64,000 nt of DNA. Origin: Chitinophaga pinensis (lineage in GTDB: Bacteria > Bacteroidota > Bacteroidia > Chitinophagales > Chitinophagaceae). Below the pieces are notes generated by a model. That model ran no database searches. It was not told where the DNA came from and worked only from the letters and a program-made list of their open reading frames with translations. This document shows, piece after piece, positions 47,405 through 55,364 of this stretch. A program made the translations under genes and the position numbers. Positions within the stretch are counted from its first letter, which is position 1. Every line of letters starts with the position of its first letter. Location: positions 108,714-172,713 of the forward strand of contig NZ_VOHS01000016.1 in assembly GCF_007896845.1 (NCBI RefSeq). Reading direction: 5' to 3'.

Positions 47405-47493
47405 CTGAACACCGAACGCCAGCCCCCTTTTCAACCTCCTTCAGCCACCACAGGCAACTCTGGCGTTCGGTCTGGCGTTCGCTGGTGTTCGGT
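47405..47493. repeat. Iteron-like repeats, copy A type
   Basis: CTGGCGTTCGGT (47460), CTGGCGTTCG (47472) and CTGGTGTTCGGT (47482) as direct repeats, and CTGAACACCGAACGCCAG (47405-47422) in the opposite orientation. They cover the 3' end of the primase-like gene and the gap after it. Copy B has the same layout with a different word (CTRGCGTTCCA). Confidence 0.65.
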
Positions 47494-50124
47494 CACTAAG
47501 GCTGACAACTGATCGCCAAGATGGGTCTTTATACGCTCACGCAACCTGCTGTAGTTATCCCAGTGCCCTATCCGGTACTTATAACCACGGTTGGCATGAC
47601 CGTACTGACGTACGTAACATAATTCCACCAGTTTATTTATATAATGATGCTGTTGGGTCTTACCCACGCCCGTTGCATCACGCACCTCAAAACGACTAAA
47701 CTCATAATCTCGGCCACGCGCGCCTATATATTGCTTTAACTGCTCGTAGAACTGACGAAGACTACCGTCCAGTTCATCTACCTTTAATACAATGCTATCG
47801 AACATGATACTGATCGCTGACTCCACATCGCTTAACTCGGCTATCAACCGACCTTTACTATCACGCCTCCGCTGGTACTGATGCAACAAGGTCACCATCT
47901 TCACAAAGTTTAAAAACAGGTCATGTAAGCGACGGATCTTATGCGCATCTTCAGGTAATTGTAAACGACCTGCATAGGGATTCACCACCTCTAAAGGCTC
48001 TAAGCTACGTACCAGGTTACGGATAAATCCTTTACGTTCCTGCTCTCTACCTGTATCGATCTCCCCTGCAGCCTTCCTGTTCTGATAACCAATAATACGG
48101 CGCGTCTGATCGCCACTCTCGTCTACCGCTATCAGGAACACACGGCTCATGTTATCCTCGTACAGTTCTCCTCTCGTCGTACACGCAAGACTCGCTATCG
48201 GACCTTTCACCGTCTTCTGACCACTGGTGATCTGACCATTATCCAGCTTGATACTCGTCGCACTGTTCAACTCTCCATTACTCTGCAACTCACGGAACGC
48301 GAACTCTGCCTCTTCACTCAACCCATCTATATCTTCCAGGCACAACAACCGGTTGATAAAGTAACGTTCAGGATAATTGTATAACACCTTATCACTCACC
48401 CGTGTCAGACGCGTCACTTTCTCAGGGGGTATACAGTCCGATACCTGTTTTAATAAACGCGTCTTTCCACTACCGCTACTCCCTTGTATCAGCGCATGTA
48501 AAGGTGCGGGCATCTTATAACTCAGCGCTACCAGTAGTAAAAACAAGCGGTTCTGTTCCTCTCCGACTATGCCCGTTTCGCCTAATAATACATTCAGCAC
48601 CTGCAGTAACCCCTCCTGACGTAAAAAACGTACGGCTGTATTTCGTTCTGATTCACTTAAGGTATACACTGCAACGCCTTCTGCAGGTGTCGATTCCCCT
48701 TTCCCCTGTTCTGCCTCCCGGTACTGGTCCAGCAGGTCTGTCAACTGGTAAAGGTCCTGTTCCAACACATCTTTGCGTACCCCTAGTTTCTCCCCTGCTT
48801 CCCTGCATAAGCGTTCCACCTGTTTGTCTTCATACAGGTCTATTTTATTGCGGCTCTTATGACCACTCTCCTTATGCTCGATCACCAGCGTGATCTTCAT
48901 ACTGTCCAGCTGTTTACTTAAGCCACCTTGTACATAGTAATTGCCGCCTGCACCCACGTATATAAGCTTATAGGGATTACGGCTGTCTAATAGGGCTCCA
49001 GCTGATACAACAGCGGTGCTTTCCGGTGATGACAGATTTGTTTTTCCAGCTGATACTTCAGTTGAAAAAAATAAAGCAGTCCTGCTTTGCAACAACTCCG
49101 TAAACACCTCCGCCGTATGACTCACACCTATACTATTAATGCCTTCTCCATCTGGTAATACAATGCTGCTCATAAGCACATAAGGCAGACGGTTCTTTAA
49201 CAAGGCGCTGTATTTCTCTACCGCCTTACGGCCTGCTTCATCCCCATCAAAAGCAAAAATGATCTCCTGCAGCTGACCTAAGCTCACTATCGCTGCTTCA
49301 TGCTCTGCCGTCAACCCATTTGTACCATAACAGGCAAGGATCCCATAAGCCTTACCTATCTCATGATGCTGTAACAAAGTCGCTGCATCTATCACTGATT
49401 CGGTCAGGATCAACCTGGTTATATCTCCCTTCGGATAACCTGGATAAAGCCCCTTTCTGTCTTTCAGGTAATAATGACGCTGATCACTATCATTAACTGT
49501 ACTACGGAAGTACATACCACTGATCGATCCTTCCCTATCCCGCAACGCAAACACGATACAGTATTTTCCAAAAGGTTTATAAGCCTGGATGCCTTCTCGT
49601 GTATTAGAACCCCACGCAGACAGTAAGCCTACCGATACACATGCTGATATCAGCTGTTCGTCCCTACGGGCGCCATGATGGAACTGGGCCGTATTATAGC
49701 CAACTTCTAAACGGGTAATGTCTAAGCCGCGGCTTTGCAGATACGCTTGCGCGGGCTTGCTGTTATGGATCGCATTCTTAAAATAGGTAAACATGTAGTT
49801 CAGGATGCCTGAACGGCTGACTGGTACTGCTGCAACAGCACTGGTACTACCGCCTATCAACTCCTTACATTTCAGGATCGCTTCCCGTTTACTGATACCA
49901 TCCTTATGCATCACAAAGTCTATCACATCCAGCGACTTGCCATGCGTCTTACAGTTACTGCTAAAACAATAACAGGTTTGCGTCTTGTAATACACCTGCA
50001 GACTCGGGGTCTTGTCATCATGGAACGGACAATGTAATCGCAGGTGCTTATCAGGCTTTAACCCGTAATGCATAAGCACCTGCGATAACGTTAGCTGCTG
50101 CTTAATGGCCGCTATTTCCATCAT
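47431..50124 (-). CDS. Primase/ATPase-like replication protein of module A
   Basis: 897 residues. CHC2-type zinc finger (Cys32, His35, Cys53, Cys58: LHCPFHDDKTPS, CYCFSSNC), TOPRIM domain (LILTESVIDAATLL about 240, IIFAFDGDEAGRKAV about 290), and a P-loop ATPase domain (LIQGSSGSGKTRLLKQ about 548; LLCLEDIDGLSEEAEFAF as Walker B; LACTTRGELYEDNMSRVF). The last 100 residues are a winged-helix-like domain that differs from copy B. This is the layout of plasmid or element primase-helicases; replication of the excised circle is the likely role. Its start overlaps the SymE-like gene by 23 bases. Confidence 0.82.
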   Translation of the reverse strand: MMEIAAIKQQLTLSQVLMHYGLKPDKHLRLHCPFHDDKTPSLQVYYKTQTCYCFSSNCKTHGKSLDVIDFVMHKDGISKREAILKCKELIGGSTSAVAAVPVSRSGILNYMFTYFKNAIHNSKPAQAYLQSRGLDITRLEVGYNTAQFHHGARRDEQLISACVSVGLLSAWGSNTREGIQAYKPFGKYCIVFALRDREGSISGMYFRSTVNDSDQRHYYLKDRKGLYPGYPKGDITRLILTESVIDAATLLQHHEIGKAYGILACYGTNGLTAEHEAAIVSLGQLQEIIFAFDGDEAGRKAVEKYSALLKNRLPYVLMSSIVLPDGEGINSIGVSHTAEVFTELLQSRTALFFSTEVSAGKTNLSSPESTAVVSAGALLDSRNPYKLIYVGAGGNYYVQGGLSKQLDSMKITLVIEHKESGHKSRNKIDLYEDKQVERLCREAGEKLGVRKDVLEQDLYQLTDLLDQYREAEQGKGESTPAEGVAVYTLSESERNTAVRFLRQEGLLQVLNVLLGETGIVGEEQNRLFLLLVALSYKMPAPLHALIQGSSGSGKTRLLKQVSDCIPPEKVTRLTRVSDKVLYNYPERYFINRLLCLEDIDGLSEEAEFAFRELQSNGELNSATSIKLDNGQITSGQKTVKGPIASLACTTRGELYEDNMSRVFLIAVDESGDQTRRIIGYQNRKAAGEIDTGREQERKGFIRNLVRSLEPLEVVNPYAGRLQLPEDAHKIRRLHDLFLNFVKMVTLLHQYQRRRDSKGRLIAELSDVESAISIMFDSIVLKVDELDGSLRQFYEQLKQYIGARGRDYEFSRFEVRDATGVGKTQQHHYINKLVELCYVRQYGHANRGYKYRIGHWDNYSRLRERIKTHLGDQLSALVTEHQRTPDRTPELPVVAEGG

Positions 50125-50320
50125 GCGCCTTTTTAATGATCAGCTTCTCTTTACTCACAATGATCTCTATCGGATCGCCTACATTAAAGCCCGCCTCTTC
50201 AAGCCATAAGCCCCGTACATTCAACCAGGGCACATCACGGCCCCTGTTCCAATGATTACTTAATTCCTGGTAACGACCATGTAGTTTTCCCCGACGAAGT
50301 GTTTTACTTACAGTTTTCAT
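50102..50320 (-). CDS. SymE-like small protein of module A
   Basis: 72 residues: TLRRGKLHGRYQELSNHWNR, then PWLNVRGLWLEEAGFNVGDP and IEIIVSKEKLIIKKA. The second block is the SymE/AbrB-like fold (PxLxxRGxWLEEAGFxxGxxxxVxVxxxxLxI). SymE is known as a type I toxin in E. coli; here, as first gene of an operon with a primase and divergent to an XRE repressor, it could also be an AbrB-like regulator or addiction module. Identical in both modules. Confidence 0.85.
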   Translation of the reverse strand: MKTVSKTLRRGKLHGRYQELSNHWNRGRDVPWLNVRGLWLEEAGFNVGDPIEIIVSKEKLIIKKAHDGNSGH

Positions 50321-50349
50321 AAAAATATTTTTTCACAACAGATTTGTTG

Positions 50350-50380
50350 CAAACATAACATATCAATCTTAATTCAACAA
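50350..50380 (-). promoter_or_regulatory. Promoter of the SymE/primase operon, copy A
   Basis: Leftward TTG (complement of 50378-50380), 20 bases, TATGTTTG (complement of 50350-50357), an exact match to the Bacteroidota TTG-N20-TAnnTTTG pattern, 30 bases before the SymE-like ATG. Confidence 0.65.
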
Positions 50381-50391
50381 GACTTTCATAG

Positions 50392-50423
50392 TTTGATTAC
50401 GCTATTTATGTTTCATAAATTTG
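50392..50423 (+). promoter_or_regulatory. Promoter of the XRE gene, copy A
   Basis: TTTG at 50392-50395, 20 bases, TAAATTTG at 50416-50423: an exact Bacteroidota promoter, 38 bases before the ATG. It lies back to back with the leftward promoter, so one XRE dimer site between them could control both directions. Confidence 0.7.
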
Positions 50424-50460
50424 CACAAACACTATTCTAACCGTTGTTTTTACTACAGAT

Positions 50461-50802
50461 ATGAAGCAGATTACTTTCGGCAAAAGGCTTACTGAGGTGA
50501 GGAAAGACAAAAAACTATCTCAGGACGAGATAGCTAAAAAAGTAGGCGTACATGGGGCAGTCATTGGCAGGTATGAACGCGATGAGGTAAAACCATCTAT
50601 TGAGATGGCCGCCAACATCGCTGCCGCGCTGGAAGTATCGTTAGACTACCTGGTGGGTAATACCGATCTTCTTCTGGACCAAACTATCCTTGACAGGATT
50701 ATGGATATTCAAAAACTAAGTGACCAGGATAAAACGGATGCCTTTAAACTACTGGATATGTTTCTTCGTGACGCTAAAGCAAGACATGCTTATCATAAAT
50801 AA
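50461..50802 (+). CDS. XRE-family regulator of module A
   Basis: 113 residues. Helix-turn-helix in KLSQDEIAKKVGVHGAVIGR, then YERDEVKPSIEMAANIAAAL and EVSLDYLVG; the C-terminal tail ends KLLDMFLRDAKARHAYHK. Divergent to the SymE/primase operon with facing promoters, so most likely the repressor of element genes. Relics of this tail at 38.8 and 41.4 kb show older insertions. Confidence 0.92.
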   Translation: MKQITFGKRLTEVRKDKKLSQDEIAKKVGVHGAVIGRYERDEVKPSIEMAANIAAALEVSLDYLVGNTDLLLDQTILDRIMDIQKLSDQDKTDAFKLLDMFLRDAKARHAYHK

Positions 50803-50838
50803 CAAAGTCCAGCTTCAAAAGCTGGACTTTGTTATTTA
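50797..50838. terminator. Bidirectional terminator between XRE and immunity genes, copy A
   Basis: A perfect 18-bp stem (AAATAACAAAGTCCAGCT and its complement) with a short loop and A/T-rich sides. It separates the rightward XRE gene from the leftward toxin and immunity genes. Confidence 0.9.
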
Positions 50839-50906
50839 TGCGTACTCTAAACCCATTCTAAGATCAATTTATTCAGCCAATCTTTAAATAGCTGATAATT
50901 TCGTCC

Positions 50907-51212
50907 TTAAAATTTACTCCGACATTCTTCAACATATTCTTCAATATATTCTTCCGCCGTACGTGCTGTCCCAGTTTCAAATAAATTTCCAGTAAATTTA
51001 TTCACGATCAGAGCTCCTACTACTATTGCATCAAAAATATCACCTGTTTCAATAAACTTCTTCGTTTGATAAAAAAAAGCCCAACCATATTCAAATTCAA
51101 TAGTATATTCATCTATTATAATTAATTCCATTCTATTAATCAACACTGGATTTTCCTTCAAATATGCATATGCCTTGATCTTTGCCTCAATTAATGTAAT
51201 TGCTTTACTCAT
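50907..51212 (-). CDS. Imm35-like immunity protein, copy A
   Basis: 101 residues: ELIIIDEYTIEFEYGWAFFY, QTKKFIETGDIFDAIVVGAL, IVNKFTGNLFETGTARTAEE, YIEEYVEECRSKF. The GWxFFYxxxxFxETGD block, followed by IVNKxTGxxxxTGTA and EEYIEEY, is the Imm35/YrhB pattern known from immunity proteins of polymorphic toxins. The ATG overlaps the stop of the toxin tip (ATGA), so the two are coupled. Identical to copy B. Confidence 0.82.
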   Translation of the reverse strand: MSKAITLIEAKIKAYAYLKENPVLINRMELIIIDEYTIEFEYGWAFFYQTKKFIETGDIFDAIVVGALIVNKFTGNLFETGTARTAEEYIEEYVEECRSKF

Positions 51213-52300
51213 AACCCAGTTGTATTTTTGAAATATAATTGTTTAAACTTATAATCTGTCATAAGCGTTGAAGGATTCTGAATCCAATTTCCAACAGGCT
51301 TTTGAAAATCTAAAAATATCACATTACCATGTTGCTTTGTAACATTAAAATAGTGACCGATAATATCCCGACCAGAACCTCTGTATCCGAAAACAACACC
51401 AGTTGCTCCATCTTCTAATTTACTCATTGCATTGACCACCCCTTCAGCTGTATAGTAAGATTGAACTCCTTTTTCACCACCAAACTGTTTAAAAAAATCT
51501 TTTGTATAAACTTTGCCATGTTTTAATGCTGAAGCTGGAAAACCTTTCAGAGTTGCATCCCCTGCTATAGTACAGCCAGCGCAATTAAGATTTCCTCGCT
51601 TAAAATTAATATCAAAAACACCTCCCGCTGGAACTTCAGATGCAGCCGCTTTAAGCTCTGCTTTCGCAAGCATTCCTGCCCCAACCAAATTTGCGCTCGC
51701 AGCGGCTACATTAAGGATTTTTCCGGCCTTTTCATCCTCTTTCCTATAATACTCATACATAGCCGCGATATTTCCCGATTCGAAATATCTAGTATGTTGC
51801 TTTCCGCCAATATCATAGTCATACCTTGCATAATTTTCTTTACCTACTCCGGCGCCAAATTCGAAAAACGACAGAGTACCATTTTCTGGCAAATTGTATG
51901 ACGAGACTAGACCTGAAGCAATACGTTCTTTCGTTGTCTGTGGCTTTAATCCCAGCCATCCAAATAATGAAAGTGTATTAAATGTACCTTGAGGCTGTAC
52001 ATAATTATCAGACGTAACTTTTACAAAAGGTTTATTGTCTGATAAGTAATAAGAAAACGTTCTTACGTTTTTTTCCGCTCCGTCAAGATCAGTGCTTCTT
52101 ATAACATCATTCTCAGCATAAGCATAAGTGCTATTCCATGGATATTCTCTATACAACGGATCCACACTCAAGAACTTCCCTACCCTCGGATCATACACCC
52201 GCATCCCATAATCCTGCTGATTCCCCTCTCCCTTCACCTCATTATCGTTCTCCTTCCCATTAAACCCATATCGATAGCCCCCACCACTAAACCCTCTCAC
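51209..52300 (-). CDS. Displaced Rhs C-terminus with papain-fold toxin tip, copy A
   Basis: 363 residues. Residues about 8-50 are the Rhs core (GYRYGFNGKENDNEVKGEGN, then GMRVYDPRVGKFLSVDPL). The tip has LNCAGCTIAGDATLKGFPAS (Cys240, Cys243), GRDIIGHYFNVTKQHGNVIF with His316 and FLDFQ (Asp331), the Cys-His-Asp layout of papain-fold Tox-PL domains (protease or deamidase). The tip is identical to that of the full-length Rhs protein at 59097. No signal or full core precedes it, so it is an orphan tip, usable only after recombination. Confidence 0.82.
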   Translation of the reverse strand: MRGFSGGGYRYGFNGKENDNEVKGEGNQQDYGMRVYDPRVGKFLSVDPLYREYPWNSTYAYAENDVIRSTDLDGAEKNVRTFSYYLSDNKPFVKVTSDNYVQPQGTFNTLSLFGWLGLKPQTTKERIASGLVSSYNLPENGTLSFFEFGAGVGKENYARYDYDIGGKQHTRYFESGNIAAMYEYYRKEDEKAGKILNVAAASANLVGAGMLAKAELKAAASEVPAGGVFDINFKRGNLNCAGCTIAGDATLKGFPASALKHGKVYTKDFFKQFGGEKGVQSYYTAEGVVNAMSKLEDGATGVVFGYRGSGRDIIGHYFNVTKQHGNVIFLDFQKPVGNWIQNPSTLMTDYKFKQLYFKNTTGL

Positions 52301-52388
52301 CAGGCATCAACGTCCCAAAAGGATTTTTACTCAAAGAACTGACCCTAAGATATCCTTTTTTCTTTCATCTGTATTTTCAATTGAAACA
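52265..52388 (-). repeat. Element end: Rhs core fragment, copy B
   Basis: Same as the fragment at 44477-44600, one base different in the A-run (seven A against six). It joins module B to the displaced tip of module A. Confidence 0.75.
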
Positions 52389-52413
52389 AAAAAATAACGC
52401 GCACGTATGCGGG

Positions 52414-52599
52414 ATGAGGGATGCGTTACTGACGCTGATCTTTATACTACTGATCATCAACGAACTAACGTACAGCACTTGTAAGCCCGTCCACCGCATC
52501 CATTATCCTGCAGACGGAAGCAAGATAGTACTGCAGATGACCAAGGCACTACTGCTCACGTTCGCGCAGCTTAATATCCGCTATAGATCAGGAAACTAA
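52414..52599 (+). CDS. Possible 61-residue membrane peptide, copy B
   Basis: Identical protein to the copy at 44627-44812. An upstream in-frame ATG at 52381 would add 11 residues here but not in copy A because of the A-run length, which argues for the shorter form if it is translated at all. Confidence 0.35.
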   Translation: MRDALLTLIFILLIINELTYSTCKPVHRIHYPADGSKIVLQMTKALLLTFAQLNIRYRSGN

Positions 52600-52602
52600 C
52601 CT

Positions 52603-53032
52603 CTGGCAGCTATAATCTGCCGCTTAATAGCGACCTACCGCCACCACCGCCATGCCGCCAGGGTCGCTGTGGTGGGAGTGCGCAGCGCAGCAAGCACGGA
52701 GCCACAGCTGGCCGCGCTAGACCTTATCCCAGCCAGGAGCGAAGCGGATGGCAGAGACAAAAAAATAAGGCCCTGGCGGCTAAGGCAGGTGGCGGACGAA
52801 CTAGAGGCAGCAAAGGGATGGCTGTAGCAGCGCTAACTGTGCGCCTGCCGCCAGACCGGGAGCTGCCCGAACGCAGGGCGATGGGGCGCAAAAACTGTGA
52901 CAGGCTGCACATAGGACACCTTTACTGTAGACAGCTCTCCGCAGCCTGGCGCATGTTTTTGTGCGCACCGAGACCGGAGTGAGACCGCTGCGCCTGAGCC
53001 TCTTAATAAGGAACATATAAACCCTGTTGGTT
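52603..53032. other. GC-rich conserved non-coding segment, copy B
   Basis: Nearly identical to 44816-45245 (offset 7787) with only a few changes, the clearest in the last 40 bases (TGCGCCTGAGCC against TGTTCCTGAGCC). Same stem-forming words. Nothing protein-coding is convincing. Confidence 0.5.
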
Positions 53033-53059
53033 GGCTTTTGATAAGGGGATGGGTAGTCC

Positions 53060-53086
53060 TGGTCCCGTTGGGACTCGAACCTAACT
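53060..53086 (-). other. tRNA 3'-end-like T-arm remnant, copy B
   Basis: Leftward AGGTTCGAGTCCCAACGGGACCA: a T-loop TTCGAGT, stem pairs and an acceptor-like GGGACC followed by A. The upstream part of a tRNA is not recognisable, so it is a remnant or att-like site, not a gene. Confidence 0.45.
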
Positions 53087-53189
53087 TATAAACTCAGTAC
53101 TGGCAAGAGCTGGCTGTTCTAAAAAACAGCTTACACACGATTTACACATCCTTTACGTATGTTTGTACATGCCCATAATGACCGATTGT

Positions 53190-53223
53190 TTGGACGCGGG
53201 TTCGATTCCCGCAGACTCCACCA
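53190..53223 (+). other. tmRNA (ssrA) 3'-end-like fragment
   Basis: TTGGACGCGGGTTCGATTCC followed by CGCAGACTCCACCA: a perfect 5-bp T-stem GCGGG/CCCGC with TTCGATT loop and an encoded CCA end. This matches the 3' end of bacterial tmRNA genes, a frequent integration target of tyrosine recombinases. The rest of ssrA is absent, so it is probably a carried attachment site. Copy A lost its right half. Confidence 0.6.
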
Positions 53224-53432
53224 AGATCTTCCATTGACCTACTGCTTAGAAGGCAGTTGTTCATTAACATGTTGGCTGCGTGCCTGGCACAGGAACAATA
53301 CTATATTTGATTTACAACTAGTTACACAGGACCAATCGCCCATTGTTCGCCAACTAAGGGCTTCCACTAGCGTCCCGCAGACCATCCTTGAGGGGGATCG
53401 AACACTATTTCCACCCTTTTAATGAGAGGCTT

Positions 53433-53482
53433 TACACATGCCGTATATATACTTCATACATGCCGTATACACGACGTATACG
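53433..53482. repeat. GTATAC repeat cluster, copy B
   Basis: Counterpart of 45571-45620, with GTATATAT in place of the first GTATAC and the same CGTATAC-ACGAC-GTATACG inverted pair. Located about 20 bases after the stop of recombinase 2. Confidence 0.55.
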
Positions 53483-53504
53483 TGGACTTGATTGGATAAA
53501 AACA

Positions 53505-54368
53505 TCATTTTATCGGGTGATAAAGCTCTATGGCAGATTGTAAACGGTACACATCATCCTGGCGGTATCTTTCTGTACTGGATGGGTATTTATGACCAGC
53601 GAACTGTTGTACCACCCCTATATCATGCCCCTGGCTAAACAGGTTTGCGATCACACTCTGACGGATACGCTGTGCACTGACCTCACGACCCCGGTAAAGA
53701 CCCTTATAAACACGTTTTACATGCTTACTGATCTCTGTTCCGGGCATCCCTTTACCCCGATGGCCCAACAGTAATAAATCGCTTTCTGAGCCCTTTAAAA
53801 GCTGCAGACGTACTTCCAACAGGTAACTACTCAGCCAGTCCATCTGTACCGGTTTTAAGGGCAGCTCCCGCCTATTGGAGACTGCCGTACCCTTTATATA
53901 CACACTGCCTTTATCCAGTAATATGTCTGATACCGATAAGGCCGATAACTCGCCCACCGTCAACCCCTGGTACACTAGTAGGCTCATTAATACTTTATTA
54001 CGGAGAGCAAGCACGCTATAACGTTCCTCCCGATCCAATAATACCTCCAGTTCTGCAGCACTGAACAGGTCTTGTAACTGGATGTCCCTGCTGCGCTTAT
54101 CCCGTAAACGGATATTACGCGCTGGATGGTCCAGACGCGCACCTATGTGACACTGATAATCATAATACACTTTGATACTGCTCACGATACGGTGTAAGGT
54201 GTAGCTATTGCGGTAACGGTGACGTAATACACCTATATAGCTCATTAGATCGGAGTAAACAGCACCTGGCGCTTCAGGATAAGAAGATAAAAATTGGTTG
54301 ATCTCTCGCAAGTAAGAGGCCGCCGTACTGGGGGTATAATGCTGTTGTAAATATTTGTCTAAGGTCAT
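53505..54368 (-). CDS. Tyrosine recombinase 2 of module B, incomplete active site
   Basis: 287 residues, about 96 percent like copy A by eye (changes such as GREI to LREI, YLCHI to YQCHI, LEKG to LDKG). The same replacements at Arg I (GLTVGEL) and His II (AQRIRQ) are kept, with Tyr268 retained. Conservation of the same incomplete active site in two diverged copies argues that the protein is maintained in this form. Start overlaps recombinase 1 by four bases. Confidence 0.88.
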   Translation of the reverse strand: MTLDKYLQQHYTPSTAASYLREINQFLSSYPEAPGAVYSDLMSYIGVLRHRYRNSYTLHRIVSSIKVYYDYQCHIGARLDHPARNIRLRDKRSRDIQLQDLFSAAELEVLLDREERYSVLALRNKVLMSLLVYQGLTVGELSALSVSDILLDKGSVYIKGTAVSNRRELPLKPVQMDWLSSYLLEVRLQLLKGSESDLLLLGHRGKGMPGTEISKHVKRVYKGLYRGREVSAQRIRQSVIANLFSQGHDIGVVQQFAGHKYPSSTERYRQDDVYRLQSAIELYHPIK

Positions 54369-55219
54369 ATTACTGCCAGTTGATGTGCGCCTACCCTGGC
54401 ATAGATCTGCGTCGCTTCAAGGTGGCGGTGACCTAAAAAGTCACGTACATATTCAAGGGACATACCGCCCTGTAACAGGTGCGTCGCTATACTATGACGT
54501 AGATAATGAAGACTGATCCCTTTCCATAATCCTGCACGGCCGACCAACTCTTTCAGTAAGCGGTTATAGCTGTTACCACTCATGCGCCTGCCTTCCCGGT
54601 TCAACATAAACGCACCTTTCTCTACTGCCCCCGATTTGCGATATTCTTCCAGGTAAACACCTAACTCACCCGCTACCTTGCCCGTTAAAGGGATCACCCT
54701 ACGGCTCGCACCTTTTCCGGAACGAACATATAACAAGCGGTGACGTACCTGCACATCCCGCACGTTCAACTGCTCCGCTTCACTACGACGTAACCCACAA
54801 CTATAAAACAGGTGTAACATCACTTTCTCTCGCATGCTGATCGCTGCCGTAAACAATGCTTCCACTACCCCTACACTCAGCGCCTCACGCCTTCCACTAG
54901 CATGTCTGCGGAACTTTAAACCACTCATTGGATTATACTGTAACCCACCACTACGCTCCTGCCAGCTAAAAAATACTTTTAACGCATACACATAATGACT
55001 GATCATGATCCCGCTCAGGGCACCCGATCTGTATTTTAACGGACGGATATGTAACCACTCATAAAATAACACTATGATACCCGGGCTTATTTCTTTGATG
55101 CTTTTAAAACCTCCATATTCTAAAAACTCTCGCACACACGTGGGCAGCATCCGCTGTGTACTAAGCCCATAGCCGCTTTGCTGTAAATAGTTCTGGAACT
55201 GTATGATATAAACTTCCAT
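54365..55219 (-). CDS. Tyrosine recombinase 1 of module B
   Basis: 284 residues with the full set Arg144, Lys169, His238, Arg241, His264, Tyr273. Only a few replacements from copy A (IGFQ to IQFQ, ACVR to TCVR, IYAKV to IYARV). Here the reading frame does not extend upstream of MEVYII with any ATG, which fixes the start for both copies. Confidence 0.9.
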   Translation of the reverse strand: MEVYIIQFQNYLQQSGYGLSTQRMLPTCVREFLEYGGFKSIKEISPGIIVLFYEWLHIRPLKYRSGALSGIMISHYVYALKVFFSWQERSGGLQYNPMSGLKFRRHASGRREALSVGVVEALFTAAISMREKVMLHLFYSCGLRRSEAEQLNVRDVQVRHRLLYVRSGKGASRRVIPLTGKVAGELGVYLEEYRKSGAVEKGAFMLNREGRRMSGNSYNRLLKELVGRAGLWKGISLHYLRHSIATHLLQGGMSLEYVRDFLGHRHLEATQIYARVGAHQLAVI

Positions 55220-55266
55220 GGTACCACTATGACGTTTTTGTAGTTTTACCCCCCTTGAGCATTTTT

Positions 55267-55364
55267 CCGGAACACGGAACGCCAGGCACTTTTTCCAGTG
55301 TTTACGCCACTTCTAGCGTTCCACTGGCTTTCCGTAGCGTTCCAGGTCCCCTGCTGGCGTTCCA
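55267..55364. repeat. Iteron-like repeats, copy B type
   Basis: CTAGCGTTCCA (55313), CTGGCTTTCCG (55324), TAGCGTTCCAG (55335) and CTGGCGTTCCA (55354) as direct repeats, and GGAACACGGAACGCCAGG (55269-55286) inverted. Same position as the copy A repeats but the 3' half of the word is TTCCA instead of TTCGG. Confidence 0.65.

Larger units (their letters stand above)
44477..52264 (-). mobile_element. Module A: tip-loading element, inner copy
   Basis: A 7788-bp unit bounded by the same Rhs-core sequence (CCCATATCGATA on the + strand) at both ends. Leftward order: Rhs core and papain-fold tip, Imm35-like gene, XRE (opposite strand), SymE-like, primase/ATPase-like, recombinase 1, recombinase 2, GTATAC repeats, non-coding segment, Rhs core fragment. 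It is tandem with module B. Constant offsets (7787, 7863 and 7888 bases) show only three length differences between the two. Confidence 0.85.

Noticed and set aside
51513..51749. A 78-codon + strand frame opposite the toxin tip, also at 59401-59637
   Set aside because: Antisense to the papain-fold tip. It is duplicated only because the module is.
53060..53223. Functional tRNA or tmRNA genes
   Set aside because: Only T-arm and acceptor parts are present; D-arm, anticodon arm and the tmRNA tag region are missing. Treated as remnants or attachment sites.
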